From Chromobacterium sp. IIBBL 290-4 (GTDB lineage: Bacteria > Pseudomonadota > Gammaproteobacteria > Burkholderiales > Chromobacteriaceae), in NCBI RefSeq assembly GCF_024207115.1, contig NZ_CP100128.1:3968001-4032000 (forward strand): a stretch of DNA of 64,000 nt, given 5' to 3'. Within the stretch, counting starts at the first letter, position 1; each line of letters begins with the position of its first letter. The notes under the pieces were generated by a model. The model was not told where the DNA came from. It searched no databases and saw only the letters and a list, made by a program, of their open reading frames with translations. This document shows, one piece after another, positions 50,804 through 59,915 of this stretch. The position numbers were made by a program, and so were the translations under genes.

Positions 50804-51265
50804 TTATATTTTTTTGTATATTTCACTATCGGAAACTGATTGAATCCAATCCCGAGCTCCCGAAACAATGCCTGTACAAAAAACCCTTACATCGATGTTT
50901 AGACCCCTAATTATTTCTTCCCCAATTCTGTATTCCATCACATTGTTATGGAAAGATGCCCCAAGTCCTGGCTCTACGAAAAAAACCTTGTCATACCTCA
51001 TTTTGGGGTGAGAGGATCTAGCCTGATGAAGCATTGAGCACCGATAAGAATAGCATGTAGCTCCAGAAAGAGAAACTTCATCATTAATTCTATATTTGGG
51101 CGATATCCAGCGATCAAACCATTCTGTGTATCTATTCTTATTGGCTTGACCGTCTTCGGACTCAAGAGCTGCGCAGATGTCTGGAATTGTTAGAGATGAA
51201 AATAAAGCCAAGTAATAACTGCCATTAAAATTTGCGTTTTGAATTTGCTCAAGTAGATCATCCAT
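50804..51265 (-). CDS. AT-rich hypothetical protein with R-x4-H motif (HEPN-like candidate)
   Basis: 153 residues from the ATG at 51265 (GGGG upstream); the frame could start at 51334. Helical N-terminal part (DLLEQIQNANFNGSYYLALFSSLTIPDICAALES), then a central CYSYRCSMLHQARSS segment whose R-C-S-M-L-H fits the R-x4-6-H active-site motif of HEPN ribonucleases. HEPN proteins are common in defence and toxin systems, but the fold is not shown here. Neighbour of a truncated AT-rich gene in the element remnant. Confidence 0.55.
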   Translation of the reverse strand: MDDLLEQIQNANFNGSYYLALFSSLTIPDICAALESEDGQANKNRYTEWFDRWISPKYRINDEVSLSGATCYSYRCSMLHQARSSHPKMRYDKVFFVEPGLGASFHNNVMEYRIGEEIIRGLNIDVRVFCTGIVSGARDWIQSVSDSEIYKKI

Positions 51266-51506
51266 TTTAATCCCCGTAGTGGATATGTCGCAGGATTGAG
51301 GGAGACTTGCATCGGAAGCATAGTTGATGATCATGACTGGCGGTGATGATTTTTTAATTGAATTGCGTTGTTTTTAACAAAACCTGCGAGATCTAACGGC
51401 AATTTCCCTGCTGGCACAAACCGGTTTCTATCAGATCATTCACATGAGTGCGTCCATGCTATTCAGATTGAGTTGACAGAAAAAACGTCCGCAATTCCGT
51501 TATCAT

Positions 51507-51522
51507 CGGACAAAATTGTCCG
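51507..51522 (+). promoter_or_regulatory. Dyad upstream of the LysR-family gene
   Basis: CGGACA-AAAT-TGTCCG, a 6+6 inverted repeat 17 bases before the ATG and just ahead of AAGGG. Possible autoregulatory site of the LysR-type protein. Confidence 0.4.
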
Positions 51523-51538
51523 CAACAAGGGAAATACG

Positions 51539-52414
51539 ATGGAGACGATGAGTGGTCTGAAGCTATTCGCGCTGGCCGCCGAAACACGCAGCTTCGTCGA
51601 AGCGGGCCGACAGCTTGGCATCTCCTCATCAGCGGTGGGCAAGAGCGTGGCGCGGCTGGAAGAGAAATTGGGCGTGCGGCTGTTTCACCGCAGCACCCGC
51701 AGCATCACGCTCACCATAGAGGGACAGGTGTTTCTGGCGCGCTGCCGCCGCATTCTGGCCGAGATCGACGCCGCCGAGCAGGAGTTGCAAAGCCTCAGCC
51801 AAGCGCCCAGAGGCCGGCTGCGGCTCAGCCTGCCTGTCGTCGGCGAGCTGCTGAATCCATTGCTGGCCGGATTCGCGGCGCGCTATCCGGATATCGAGCT
51901 GGAGCTGGATTTCAGCGACCGCGTGGTGGATGTGATAGAGGAAGGGTTCGATGCGGTGATACGCATTGGAGAATTGCGGGATTCGCGGCTGCAAGCGCGC
52001 CGGCTGGGCGCGTTCCGCCTGATTCTAGCGGCCTCGCCCGCCTATCTGGCGCAAATGGGCGAACCCGCCTCCCCTGTTGATTTGCCTCGTCACCGATGCC
52101 TGCATTACCGTTTTCCCAGCAGCGGCAAAACGCAAGCCTGGCCGCTTGCAGGCCTGCCGGAATTGCCGCAGACCTTGGTCTGCAACACGGTGGACACGCT
52201 GGTTTATCTGGCTACTCAGGGCTTGGGGATTTGCTGCGTGCCGGATTTCGCCGCGCGGCCGGCGCTGGAATCCGGCCAACTGCGCGTCGTGCTGGCCGAT
52301 GCCAGCCGGCACGACGGCGCCTTCCACCTGCTATGGCCGGCCGGGCGGCACCCCGCGCCCAGGCTGCGGGCCTTCATCGACTATCTGGCCGCCCAGCCGC
52401 TGCCCTCGGCTTAA
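51539..52414 (+). CDS. LysR-family transcriptional regulator
   Basis: 291 residues from the ATG at 51539 (AAGGG upstream). An N-terminal winged helix (LKLFALAAETRSFVEAGRQL ... SSAVGKSVARLEEKLGVRLF) and a C-terminal effector domain (RGRLRLSLPVVGELL onward). The CrgA-like subgroup is likely (GVRLFHRSTRSITLTIEGQ). Its last 4 bases overlap the convergent rmuC stop. First chromosomal gene right of the element remnant. Confidence 0.9.
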   Translation: METMSGLKLFALAAETRSFVEAGRQLGISSSAVGKSVARLEEKLGVRLFHRSTRSITLTIEGQVFLARCRRILAEIDAAEQELQSLSQAPRGRLRLSLPVVGELLNPLLAGFAARYPDIELELDFSDRVVDVIEEGFDAVIRIGELRDSRLQARRLGAFRLILAASPAYLAQMGEPASPVDLPRHRCLHYRFPSSGKTQAWPLAGLPELPQTLVCNTVDTLVYLATQGLGICCVPDFAARPALESGQLRVVLADASRHDGAFHLLWPAGRHPAPRLRAFIDYLAAQPLPSA

Positions 52415-53979
52415 GCTTCCGCTTCGCCATCGTCCTCCTCCGCCCCTTCCAGCCGCAGCTGGGCGGCCAGCTGCTTGTTGTTGCGGATGCCCAGCTTGCG
52501 CAGTTTTTCCGCGCGGTTGACCAGATTGCCGCTGCCGCTGGATAGCTGCCGCATCGCCTCGCCGAACACGTCGCGGCTGCTGTCCAGCTGCTTGCCCAGC
52601 TTGTCCATATTGGCGACGAAGCCGACGAATTTGTCATACATCGCGCCGCCCTGGCGGGCGATTTCCTGAGCGTTCTGGTTCTGGTATTCATAACGCCAGA
52701 TGCTGGCGACGGTGCGCAGCGTGGCCAGCAAGGTGCTGGGGCCGACTATCATGATGCGCCGCTCGAAAGCCTCGTTGAACAAGCTCATATCGTGCTGTAC
52801 CGCCAATAGATAGGCCGGCTCCACCGGAATGAACATGAACACGAAGTCCAGCGTGTTGAGCTGGTACAGGTCCTGATAGCGCTTCTCGGACAAGGTGCGG
52901 ATATGGGCGCGGATGGCGGCGATATGCGCCTTGAGCTCGGCCTCGCGCGCGGCATCATCCTCGGCCGAGGTGTAGCGGACATAGGCATTGAGCGACACCT
53001 TGGAGTCCACCACCAATTGCTTGCCTTCCGGCAGGTCTATCACCACGTCCGGCTGATAGCGCTTGACGCCGTCCTCGGTCTGCACCACGTCGGACACCTG
53101 CACCCGGTACTCGCGATCCTTATGCAGGCCGGAGGTTTCCAGCACTTTCTCCAGTACCATCTCGCCCCAGGTGCCTTGCGCCTTGCTGCTGGCGCCGGTC
53201 AAGGCATTGGTCAGCGCGATGGCGTCGTCGCCCAGGCGGGTGTTCAGCTCCTGCAGGCGCTTGAGCTCGCCCTCCAGCGACAAGCGCTCTTTGCTGTCCT
53301 TGTCGTAAGTGTCCTGCACCAGCTTGCCGAAATTCTGGATGCGCTCGTTCAGCGGATTGAGCAGCGCGCCGAGATTTTGCTGGTTCTGCTCGGTGAAGCG
53401 TTTGGATTTTTCTTCCAGGATGTCGCCGGCCAGCGCCTTGAACTGGTCGGACAGCGCTTGGCGCGCCTCCTTGAGCAGCTCCAGCTTCTCCTGATTCTGG
53501 CTGCGCTCGCTGTCCAGCAAGGTGGCCAGCTCCTGCTCGCGCGCGGTCAAACGGGTCACTTCCTGGCCTTGCTGCAAGCTTCTCGCCTCCAGCGCCTCCA
53601 GCACTCGGCCCTGCTCCTCGCGCGCAGCCAGCTGCGACGATGCCGCCCGCAACTCGCCGCGCAGCGCGTCCAACTGCCTTTCACGCTCCTCCAGTTGGCG
53701 CTCCAGCTCCGGCACCCGCTGCGCGCGGGCGACATAAGCGCCGAGTTGCGTCTGGCCGTCGGCCAGTTGCCGGCCCTGCTCCTGAACCGTCTGCGCAGCT
53801 GCGCTCTCGCGGCGGCGCGCCTCGTCCAGCTGCTCGCGCAGGCCTTGGCACTGCGCATCCAGTTGCGCTGCCTGCTGCCGCAAAGACTCCAGTTCGCGCG
53901 CGGCCTTGCCGCGCGCCGCCCAGGCGGCTACGCCGCCGCCCAACAGACCGAGCAATAAACCGATCACCAGCATTTCCAT
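52411..53979 (-). CDS. rmuC: DNA recombination protein RmuC
   Basis: 522 residues from the ATG at 53979, best placed for the AAAGGGG site (an ATG at 53988 is too close). An N-terminal membrane anchor (MLVIGLLLGLLGGGVAAWAA), a long coiled coil, then the RmuC nuclease-like domain (GTWGEMVLEKVLETSGL, YQPDVVIDLPEGKQLVVDSKVSLNAY, PVEPAYLLAVQ). RmuC limits recombination between inverted repeats. Downstream of the NTPase gene and probably cotranscribed. Confidence 0.9.
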   Translation of the reverse strand: MEMLVIGLLLGLLGGGVAAWAARGKAARELESLRQQAAQLDAQCQGLREQLDEARRRESAAAQTVQEQGRQLADGQTQLGAYVARAQRVPELERQLEERERQLDALRGELRAASSQLAAREEQGRVLEALEARSLQQGQEVTRLTAREQELATLLDSERSQNQEKLELLKEARQALSDQFKALAGDILEEKSKRFTEQNQQNLGALLNPLNERIQNFGKLVQDTYDKDSKERLSLEGELKRLQELNTRLGDDAIALTNALTGASSKAQGTWGEMVLEKVLETSGLHKDREYRVQVSDVVQTEDGVKRYQPDVVIDLPEGKQLVVDSKVSLNAYVRYTSAEDDAAREAELKAHIAAIRAHIRTLSEKRYQDLYQLNTLDFVFMFIPVEPAYLLAVQHDMSLFNEAFERRIMIVGPSTLLATLRTVASIWRYEYQNQNAQEIARQGGAMYDKFVGFVANMDKLGKQLDSSRDVFGEAMRQLSSGSGNLVNRAEKLRKLGIRNNKQLAAQLRLEGAEEDDGEAEA

Positions 53980-54003
53980 TCCAAACATCCCCTTTAGATC
54001 AGA

Positions 54004-54567
54004 TCAACCCCGCCCGTTCATCCGATCAATCACAAAAGCCGCCCTTTGCTCCAACGAGCCGCGCGGCACTTCCGTCAACTGATACCCCAGGCGGGAGTAG
54101 ACCCGCTCCATCGCCTCGCAAGTTCGCGCCGCCTCGTCCGGCGTTTGCCGGCGCTCCCGGTCCTGCACGAAGATCTCAGGCCAGGGCCGCAGCAGGAAAA
54201 CCTGGTCGTAGCGGAAGGTGCGCGCGGCCTTGTCCAGATGCGCCGGCGCAGGCAGTCCGCACAACTCCAGGTAGCCGACGATGTCCGGAATGCCGCGATC
54301 CAGGAACACCGGGGCGCTTTCTTGCTGAGCGTGACGGTAGCTGCGCATGTCCCAGCCCAACATTTGCTCTGCAAACGCGTTCGGATCGATCCACGGCAGC
54401 GCGCTGCCGCCGATGCGCTGCTGATCCTGGATGATGGTCCGGCCGGCTTCTTCCTGCGTCGGAAATCCCATGCATTGCAGCGTAGTCAACAAAGACGTTT
54501 TGCCCGCGCCAGGTCCGCCGGTCAAAACCAGCAACTTGGCAGAACTGTCCTTATTCATATCGCTCAT
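54004..54567 (-). CDS. AAA-family NTPase (AAA_28-like)
   Basis: 187 residues from the ATG overlapping the recJ stop (ATGA). Walker A LTGGPGAGKTSLL, a Gln/Arg-rich IIQDQQRIGG switch-like region, VFLDRGIPDIVGYLELCG (Walker B-like) and a Tyr-Arg lid near the end. It resembles small predicted ATPases or nucleotide kinases of the AAA_28 group. Role unknown; coupling with recJ is suggestive only of shared expression. Confidence 0.75.
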   Translation of the reverse strand: MSDMNKDSSAKLLVLTGGPGAGKTSLLTTLQCMGFPTQEEAGRTIIQDQQRIGGSALPWIDPNAFAEQMLGWDMRSYRHAQQESAPVFLDRGIPDIVGYLELCGLPAPAHLDKAARTFRYDQVFLLRPWPEIFVQDRERRQTPDEAARTCEAMERVYSRLGYQLTEVPRGSLEQRAAFVIDRMNGRG

Positions 54568-56252
54568 GCCGCCGCCCAATGCTGCAGATAAACCTGCAAT
54601 TCCTTGCGGCCCTGCCACTCATTGGCGATCAGCTGGTACACCGCCTGGATGCGGTCCGGCAGCCAATCGGCGTGATTGAACAGCATGGCGTCGAACTCGC
54701 AGCCTTCGCGCGCCAAACGCAGCTTGAGGTGCTTGTCGCCCACCAGCTTCTGGTTCACCACCATGAACTGGTCGTGGAAGTACGGCACCGGGAAGCCCTG
54801 GCCCCACACTTCGGCCGCCAGCGTCTCGGCCAGTTGCAGATTCAGCTCCCGCGCAGCCAGGCTGCCGTCGGTCTCGATGGTGCGCGTCAATTGCTTCTCA
54901 TCCATCAGCTCGCGCGCGACCGACTCGAAAGCCTGCTGGAATTCGCCGAAACGGCTTTCATCCAGACTCAGGCCGGCCGCCATGGCGTGGCCGCCGAACT
55001 TCAGAATCAGCCCCGAATGGCGCTTGTAGACCAGGTCCAGCGCGTCGCGCAGATGGAAGCCTGCAATGGAGCGGCCCGAGCCCTTGATTTCGCCTTCGTC
55101 GCCGGGCGCGAACACGATGGACGGCCGGTGGAAGCGCTCCTTCAAGCGCGAGGCGACAATTCCCACCACGCCCTGGTGCCAGTCGTCGCGATACAGGCTC
55201 AAGGTGTAGCGGTTATCGGCGTCGATGCCGGACAGCGCCGCCAGCGCCTCGTCCTGCATGCCGGCCTCTATGCTGCGCCGCTCGCGGTTGAGCTTGTCCA
55301 GTTCCTGCGCCATGCGGGTGGCCGCTTGTTCGTTGCTGGACAGCAGGCAGGCGATGCCCAGGCTCATGTCGTCCAGCCGGCCGGCGGCGTTGAGACGCGG
55401 CCCCAGCGTGAAGCCCAAGTCGAAGGTATTGGCCTTGTAGCTGGCGCGGCCGGCTACTTTGAACAGCGCGGCGATGCCCGGCGCCATCTTGCCGGCGCGC
55501 ATGCGCTTGAGGCCGTTTTCCACCAGCGTCCGGTTATTGCGGTCCAGCCGCACCACGTCCGCCACTGTGCCCAAAGCCACCAGGTCCAACAGCTCGCCCA
55601 GATTGGGCTCCGCCCGCTCGGCGAATACGCCGCGGCCGCGCATCTCGGCCCGCAGCGCCATCAGCACGTAAAACATCACGCCGACGCCGGCCAGATTCTT
55701 GGAGGGGAACTCGCAGCCCGGCTGGTTGGGGTTGACGATCAACGCGTCCGGCAGCGTATCGCCCGGCAAGTGGTGGTCGGTCACCAGCACCTCGATGCCG
55801 CGCGCCTTCGCGGCCTCCACCCCAGCCACGCTGGCGATGCCGTTGTCGACGGTGACGATGATGTCCGGCTGTTTTTGCGCGGCCAGATCGACGATCTCCG
55901 GCGTCAGGCCATAGCCGTATTCAAAGCGGTTGGGCACGATGAAGTCTATCTTCGCGCCCAGCGCCGACAGGCCCTTGATCGCCACCGCGCAGGCCGTGGC
56001 GCCGTCGGCATCGTAATCGGCCACCACCAATAGCTTCTGGCCCGCAGCGATGGCGTCGGCCAGCCGACTGGCCATGGCGGCGATGTTTTTCAAAGACTGG
56101 AACGGCAGCAAGCCCTTCAAGCCGTAATCCAGCTCCACGCTGTCGGCAATGCCGCGGGCGGCGTACAGCCGCGCCTGCAGCGCGGTCAGCCCTTGGCCCA
56201 GCAGCTTTTGCTGCAATTCGGCCGGCACTTCGCGAGTCACAATCTGGGACAT
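54564..56252 (-). CDS. recJ: Single-stranded-DNA-specific exonuclease RecJ
   Basis: 562 residues. DHH-family motifs: VVADYDADGATACAVA (DxDxDG), VTVDNG and VTDHHLPGD (DHH), then the DHHA1 domain with FGGHAMAAGLSL. RecJ digests single-stranded DNA 5' to 3' in recombination and mismatch repair. It lies 6 bases after the RpfE-like gene. Confidence 0.95.
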   Translation of the reverse strand: MSQIVTREVPAELQQKLLGQGLTALQARLYAARGIADSVELDYGLKGLLPFQSLKNIAAMASRLADAIAAGQKLLVVADYDADGATACAVAIKGLSALGAKIDFIVPNRFEYGYGLTPEIVDLAAQKQPDIIVTVDNGIASVAGVEAAKARGIEVLVTDHHLPGDTLPDALIVNPNQPGCEFPSKNLAGVGVMFYVLMALRAEMRGRGVFAERAEPNLGELLDLVALGTVADVVRLDRNNRTLVENGLKRMRAGKMAPGIAALFKVAGRASYKANTFDLGFTLGPRLNAAGRLDDMSLGIACLLSSNEQAATRMAQELDKLNRERRSIEAGMQDEALAALSGIDADNRYTLSLYRDDWHQGVVGIVASRLKERFHRPSIVFAPGDEGEIKGSGRSIAGFHLRDALDLVYKRHSGLILKFGGHAMAAGLSLDESRFGEFQQAFESVARELMDEKQLTRTIETDGSLAARELNLQLAETLAAEVWGQGFPVPYFHDQFMVVNQKLVGDKHLKLRLAREGCEFDAMLFNHADWLPDRIQAVYQLIANEWQGRKELQVYLQHWAAA

Positions 56253-56258
56253 GTTTTC

Positions 56259-57257
56259 TCAATACAGCGCGGCCACAGCGCGCGCGGGTTTCCAGAACTT
56301 CCACAAGTCCGCCGGTTTCAGCGTCAGCTCGAAGCCGGCCGGGCCGGTGGCGATCAGAGTCAAATGTTTGATACGCCCTTGACGCAGCGCGGCCAGCAGC
56401 GGCGCGAACCAATCGCGCTCCATCCGCTCCAGCCCTTCGCGCCAGCCCCAGGCGTCGCGATATTGCGCCGCCGCCTGCATGGCGTCCACCAGCAACACGG
56501 CATCGTCGCTGATTTCCAATCCCTCGAAAGCGAACGGCGCGGCATCGACGCGCATGCCGGCTTGCGCGCCCAATAGCTGCAGCGCGGAGTCATCCGCCAG
56601 CAAGCGCGGCGCAGGCAGGCGCCACTCGGCCGCCTCTCCCTCGCCCCACAGCCACACGCTGTTCACCGCCAGCTCGCCGCGCATTTCGCGCTCGTCGTTC
56701 AAGGGCTGGGTGTAAAGCAGCATCTGCAGCTCGTTCAACATCCGGCTCCAACCCAAACCGCCCTCGCCTTGCGGCAAATGGCGGTTGATGTCCTCGCCCA
56801 CCACATCCCACAAGGGCGCGAAACGAGCGCGCAATGGCTGCTCGGCGCGCAGCAGCCAACGGCCGGGCGCTATGGCATGAAAAGCCAGGCCGTCCTGGCC
56901 GAAATGACGGTTCAGCGCCGCCGTCAGCGCCTCGGCCTCATGCTGGGCCACTTGCATCACGCCCACGTCCGCCAATAAAGCGCGGTCTCTATCCACGCGC
57001 AGGTGCACCGGGTCGGCGAACAGCCACTCGCCGCCGTCCGCGTCCAACCCCGCCTCGCGGGCGGCCACGCGGGCCAGCCCTGTCGCAGGCGCGCCCCACA
57101 GGCGGGCGGCGCACTCGGCCAACCCCTGCTCGCGCTTCACCCACGCGCCCTTGCCCAGCATCTGCTGCAGGGCGGGGAGTTTCAAGCCCTTGGCCACTTC
57201 CGCGCCGTCGTGCGCGTCTAGCCAGCTCAGGCCAGGCATTACCAAGCTCAGTCTCAT
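56259..57257 (-). CDS. RpfE-like conserved protein upstream of recJ
   Basis: 332 residues from the ATG at 57257. LVMPGLSWLD at the start, a GEDINRHLPQGEGGLGWSRMLNELQMLLY centre and a C-terminal LIATGPAGFELTLKPADLWKFW match the conserved protein often encoded next to recJ in beta- and gammaproteobacteria (RpfE of Xanthomonas). Its distant likeness to phosphoglycerate mutases has been noted for the family; biochemical function is unknown. Confidence 0.65.
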   Translation of the reverse strand: MRLSLVMPGLSWLDAHDGAEVAKGLKLPALQQMLGKGAWVKREQGLAECAARLWGAPATGLARVAAREAGLDADGGEWLFADPVHLRVDRDRALLADVGVMQVAQHEAEALTAALNRHFGQDGLAFHAIAPGRWLLRAEQPLRARFAPLWDVVGEDINRHLPQGEGGLGWSRMLNELQMLLYTQPLNDEREMRGELAVNSVWLWGEGEAAEWRLPAPRLLADDSALQLLGAQAGMRVDAAPFAFEGLEISDDAVLLVDAMQAAAQYRDAWGWREGLERMERDWFAPLLAALRQGRIKHLTLIATGPAGFELTLKPADLWKFWKPARAVAALY

Positions 57258-57428
57258 ATTCTTGCCAAATGATTGAAAATAATGGCGATTTTGGCCGCAA
57301 GACATTTGGCCGGCGACGATTTATGCGGCAAACTGTCGCCTTTGCCGGAACTAAGCGCCCGGTTGTCGACCAAACATGGCTTTGGCGCTTGTCGGCGCCG
57401 CCCGTCAATTCTTGCGTCTCGAAAAGTG

Positions 57429-58763
57429 ATGGATTATCGCAAACTGCTACACATCCCGCAAAAATGCGCGGCCAAGCTGATCAACCACCATCTCAGCTGG
57501 CTGGGCTTCGCCGCCACGTTGCCGCTGCTGGGCACCGCCACGGCCTTCGGCGTCGCCGTCGGCGCGAAGGAAACCCAGCCCGAGCCGGTGGTTCAGCAAC
57601 AAGTCGTCGAGCGGCTGGCTTTGCCGGCTTTCCGTTTCGAAGGCAGCCAGGCCCGTTACTGGCGCGATGAAACGATCAAACGCGGCGACACCATCGCCCG
57701 CGTGCTCAACCGCCTGGGCATCGCCGGCAAAGACGCCAGCGCCTTTCTGTACAACAGCCCGCTGGCCAAGGATTTGCTGAAGCTGAAAACCGGCGCCACG
57801 CTGACGGTGCAAACCAACGACGAAGGCGAACTGTTCGGCCTGCGCTTCCTGCAAGACGACGACAACGGCGAGCAGATTCTGGTGGCGCTGGAAAAGAAAG
57901 ACGGCCAATGGCAGGCCAGCGCCGATCCGGTAGCCGCGCAGAGCGTGGAAACGGTGCGCTCCATCACGCTTAAGCGCGGCGCGGCGGCGGAACTGGCGGC
58001 GGCGAGCATCCCCGCGGACATCCGCAACCAGCTGGAACAGGTATTCTGCGACCAGTTCGAGCTGGCCAGCCTCAAGCCCGGCGATCGCATCAATCTGGTT
58101 TACGAAACCATGATCTACGACGGCGTCTCCATCGCCAGCGGCAATCTGCTGGCCGTGTCCATCCTGCGCGGCGGCCAGTTGCATCAGGCTTTTTACTTTG
58201 CCCATGACAGCGAAAGCGGCGCCTATTATGACGGCGCCGGCAAACCAGTGAAGAAGGGCTTCAGCCGCCAGCCGGTCGCCGGCGCCAAGATCAGCTCCGG
58301 CTTCGGCCTGCGCAAGCACCCGGTGCTGCACACCCTGCGCATGCACTCCGGCATAGACTACGCCGCCAGCAAGGGCACGCCCATCGTGGCGCCGGCCGAT
58401 GGCGAGCTGGTGAAGGTGGAGCGGGAGAACGGCTACGGCAATATGGTGATGATTCGCCACAATCCCAAGCTGTCCACGCTGTACGCCCATATGAGCGCCT
58501 TCGGCAAAGGCATCAAGGCGGGCGGCCGCATCAAGGCCGGCGAGGTGATAGGTTATGTCGGCAGCACCGGCCGTTCCACCGGCGCGCATCTGCATTTTGA
58601 GGTTAGAATCAACGATCAGCCGGTAGACCCGGCCACCAACGCCTTGCCCACGCCGGGCCTGAGCCGGACCCAGCTCGCGCAGTTCGATGCCAAGAAGCAG
58701 ACTTTGAGCGCGCGCCTGGACCTGCTGCAGAGCATCCCGGTCAACGTTGCCCAGATCGATTGA
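57429..58763 (+). CDS. M23-family cell-wall endopeptidase (MepM-like)
   Basis: 444 residues from the ATG at 57429. An N-terminal membrane anchor (LSWLGFAATLPLLGTATAF), an OapA/LysM-like middle (ETIKRGDTIARVLNRLGI) and a C-terminal M23 domain: RMHSGIDYAASKGTPIVAPADG (HxxxD) and TGAHLHFEVRIN (HxH). Members cut peptide cross-links so that new murein can be inserted. Its TGA overlaps the anmK ATG (TGATG), fitting a peptidoglycan growth and recycling pair. Confidence 0.85.
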   Translation: MDYRKLLHIPQKCAAKLINHHLSWLGFAATLPLLGTATAFGVAVGAKETQPEPVVQQQVVERLALPAFRFEGSQARYWRDETIKRGDTIARVLNRLGIAGKDASAFLYNSPLAKDLLKLKTGATLTVQTNDEGELFGLRFLQDDDNGEQILVALEKKDGQWQASADPVAAQSVETVRSITLKRGAAAELAAASIPADIRNQLEQVFCDQFELASLKPGDRINLVYETMIYDGVSIASGNLLAVSILRGGQLHQAFYFAHDSESGAYYDGAGKPVKKGFSRQPVAGAKISSGFGLRKHPVLHTLRMHSGIDYAASKGTPIVAPADGELVKVERENGYGNMVMIRHNPKLSTLYAHMSAFGKGIKAGGRIKAGEVIGYVGSTGRSTGAHLHFEVRINDQPVDPATNALPTPGLSRTQLAQFDAKKQTLSARLDLLQSIPVNVAQID

Positions 58764-59866
58764 TGAACGAGCTATACATTGGAATGATGTCCGGCACCAG
58801 CCTGGACGGCGTAGACGCCGTGCTGGTGCGCTTTGACCCGGCGGGTCAGCCGGCATTGCTGGCCGACCATGCCGTGCCCTATCCCGACGCCATCAAGCAG
58901 GCCGTGCTGGCGCTGCAGCCACGCGGCCACGACGAATTGCATCGCAGCGAGATGCTGGCCAATGAGCTGGCCGGAATCTACGCCCAAGCCGCGCGTGAGC
59001 TGCTGGAAAAATCCGGCCGCGCGCCGGCCGACATCCGCGCCATCGCCTGCCATGGCCAGACCATACGCCACGCCCCGCATGAGGGCTACACCATCCAGCT
59101 GGGCAATATGTCCCGATTGGCGGAGCTGGCCGGCATCGACGTGATCGCCGACTTCCGCAGCCGCGACGTGGCCGCCGGCGGCCATGGCGCGCCCTTGGTG
59201 CCCGCCTTCCAGCAAGATGTCTTCGCCTCGCCAGACGAAAAGCGCGTCATCCTGAACATCGGCGGCATCAGTAATCTGGCCCGCCTGCATCCGGGCGCGA
59301 CCGCCATCGGCTTCGACTGCGGCCCCGGCAATATGCTGATGGACGCCTGGTGCCTGCGCCACACCGGCCAAGCCTACGACGACGACGGCCGCTGGGCCGC
59401 CGGCGGACAGGCGGAGCTCGGCCTGCTGGCCGCCATGCTGGCCGAGCCCTACCTCCAGCAGCCCCCGCCCAAGAGCACCGGCCGCGACCTGTTCGACGAC
59501 GGCTGGCTGCAGACGCACCTGCGCAGCCTCCCCGCCCAGCCTTCGCCGCAAAACGTGCAAGCCACGCTATTGGCCTTCAGCGCCCGCTGCATCGCCGACT
59601 CCATCCTGCAACACTGCCCCGGCAATCAGGCCGTCTATGTCTGCGGCGGCGGCGCGCGCAACGGCGCATTATTGGCCGAACTATCGCGCCTGCTCGCCGG
59701 CCAGCGCATCGCCTCGATAGAAACCCTGGGCCTGCCCGCGCAATTGATAGAAGCCATCGCCTTCGCCTGGCTGGGCTGGCGCTTCAGCCAGCGCCTTAGC
59801 GGCAACCTGCCGGCGGTCACCGGCGCGCAAGGCCTGAGGATATTGGGCGTTTTGCATCCGCGGTGA
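58763..59866 (+). CDS. anmK: Anhydro-N-acetylmuramic acid kinase
   Basis: 367 residues. ATP-binding signature MSGTSLDGVDAVL at the start, CHGQTIRH, NIGGISNLARL, GFDCGPGNMLMDAW and YVCGGGARNGALL. AnmK phosphorylates anhydroMurNAc with ring opening during murein recycling. Start ATG overlaps the previous stop. Confidence 0.95.
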   Translation: MNELYIGMMSGTSLDGVDAVLVRFDPAGQPALLADHAVPYPDAIKQAVLALQPRGHDELHRSEMLANELAGIYAQAARELLEKSGRAPADIRAIACHGQTIRHAPHEGYTIQLGNMSRLAELAGIDVIADFRSRDVAAGGHGAPLVPAFQQDVFASPDEKRVILNIGGISNLARLHPGATAIGFDCGPGNMLMDAWCLRHTGQAYDDDGRWAAGGQAELGLLAAMLAEPYLQQPPPKSTGRDLFDDGWLQTHLRSLPAQPSPQNVQATLLAFSARCIADSILQHCPGNQAVYVCGGGARNGALLAELSRLLAGQRIASIETLGLPAQLIEAIAFAWLGWRFSQRLSGNLPAVTGAQGLRILGVLHPR

Positions 59867-59915
59867 GGTGCAAACCATCGCATCAGGCTATAATCAGCGA
59901 CTGTCATAGCCAAAA

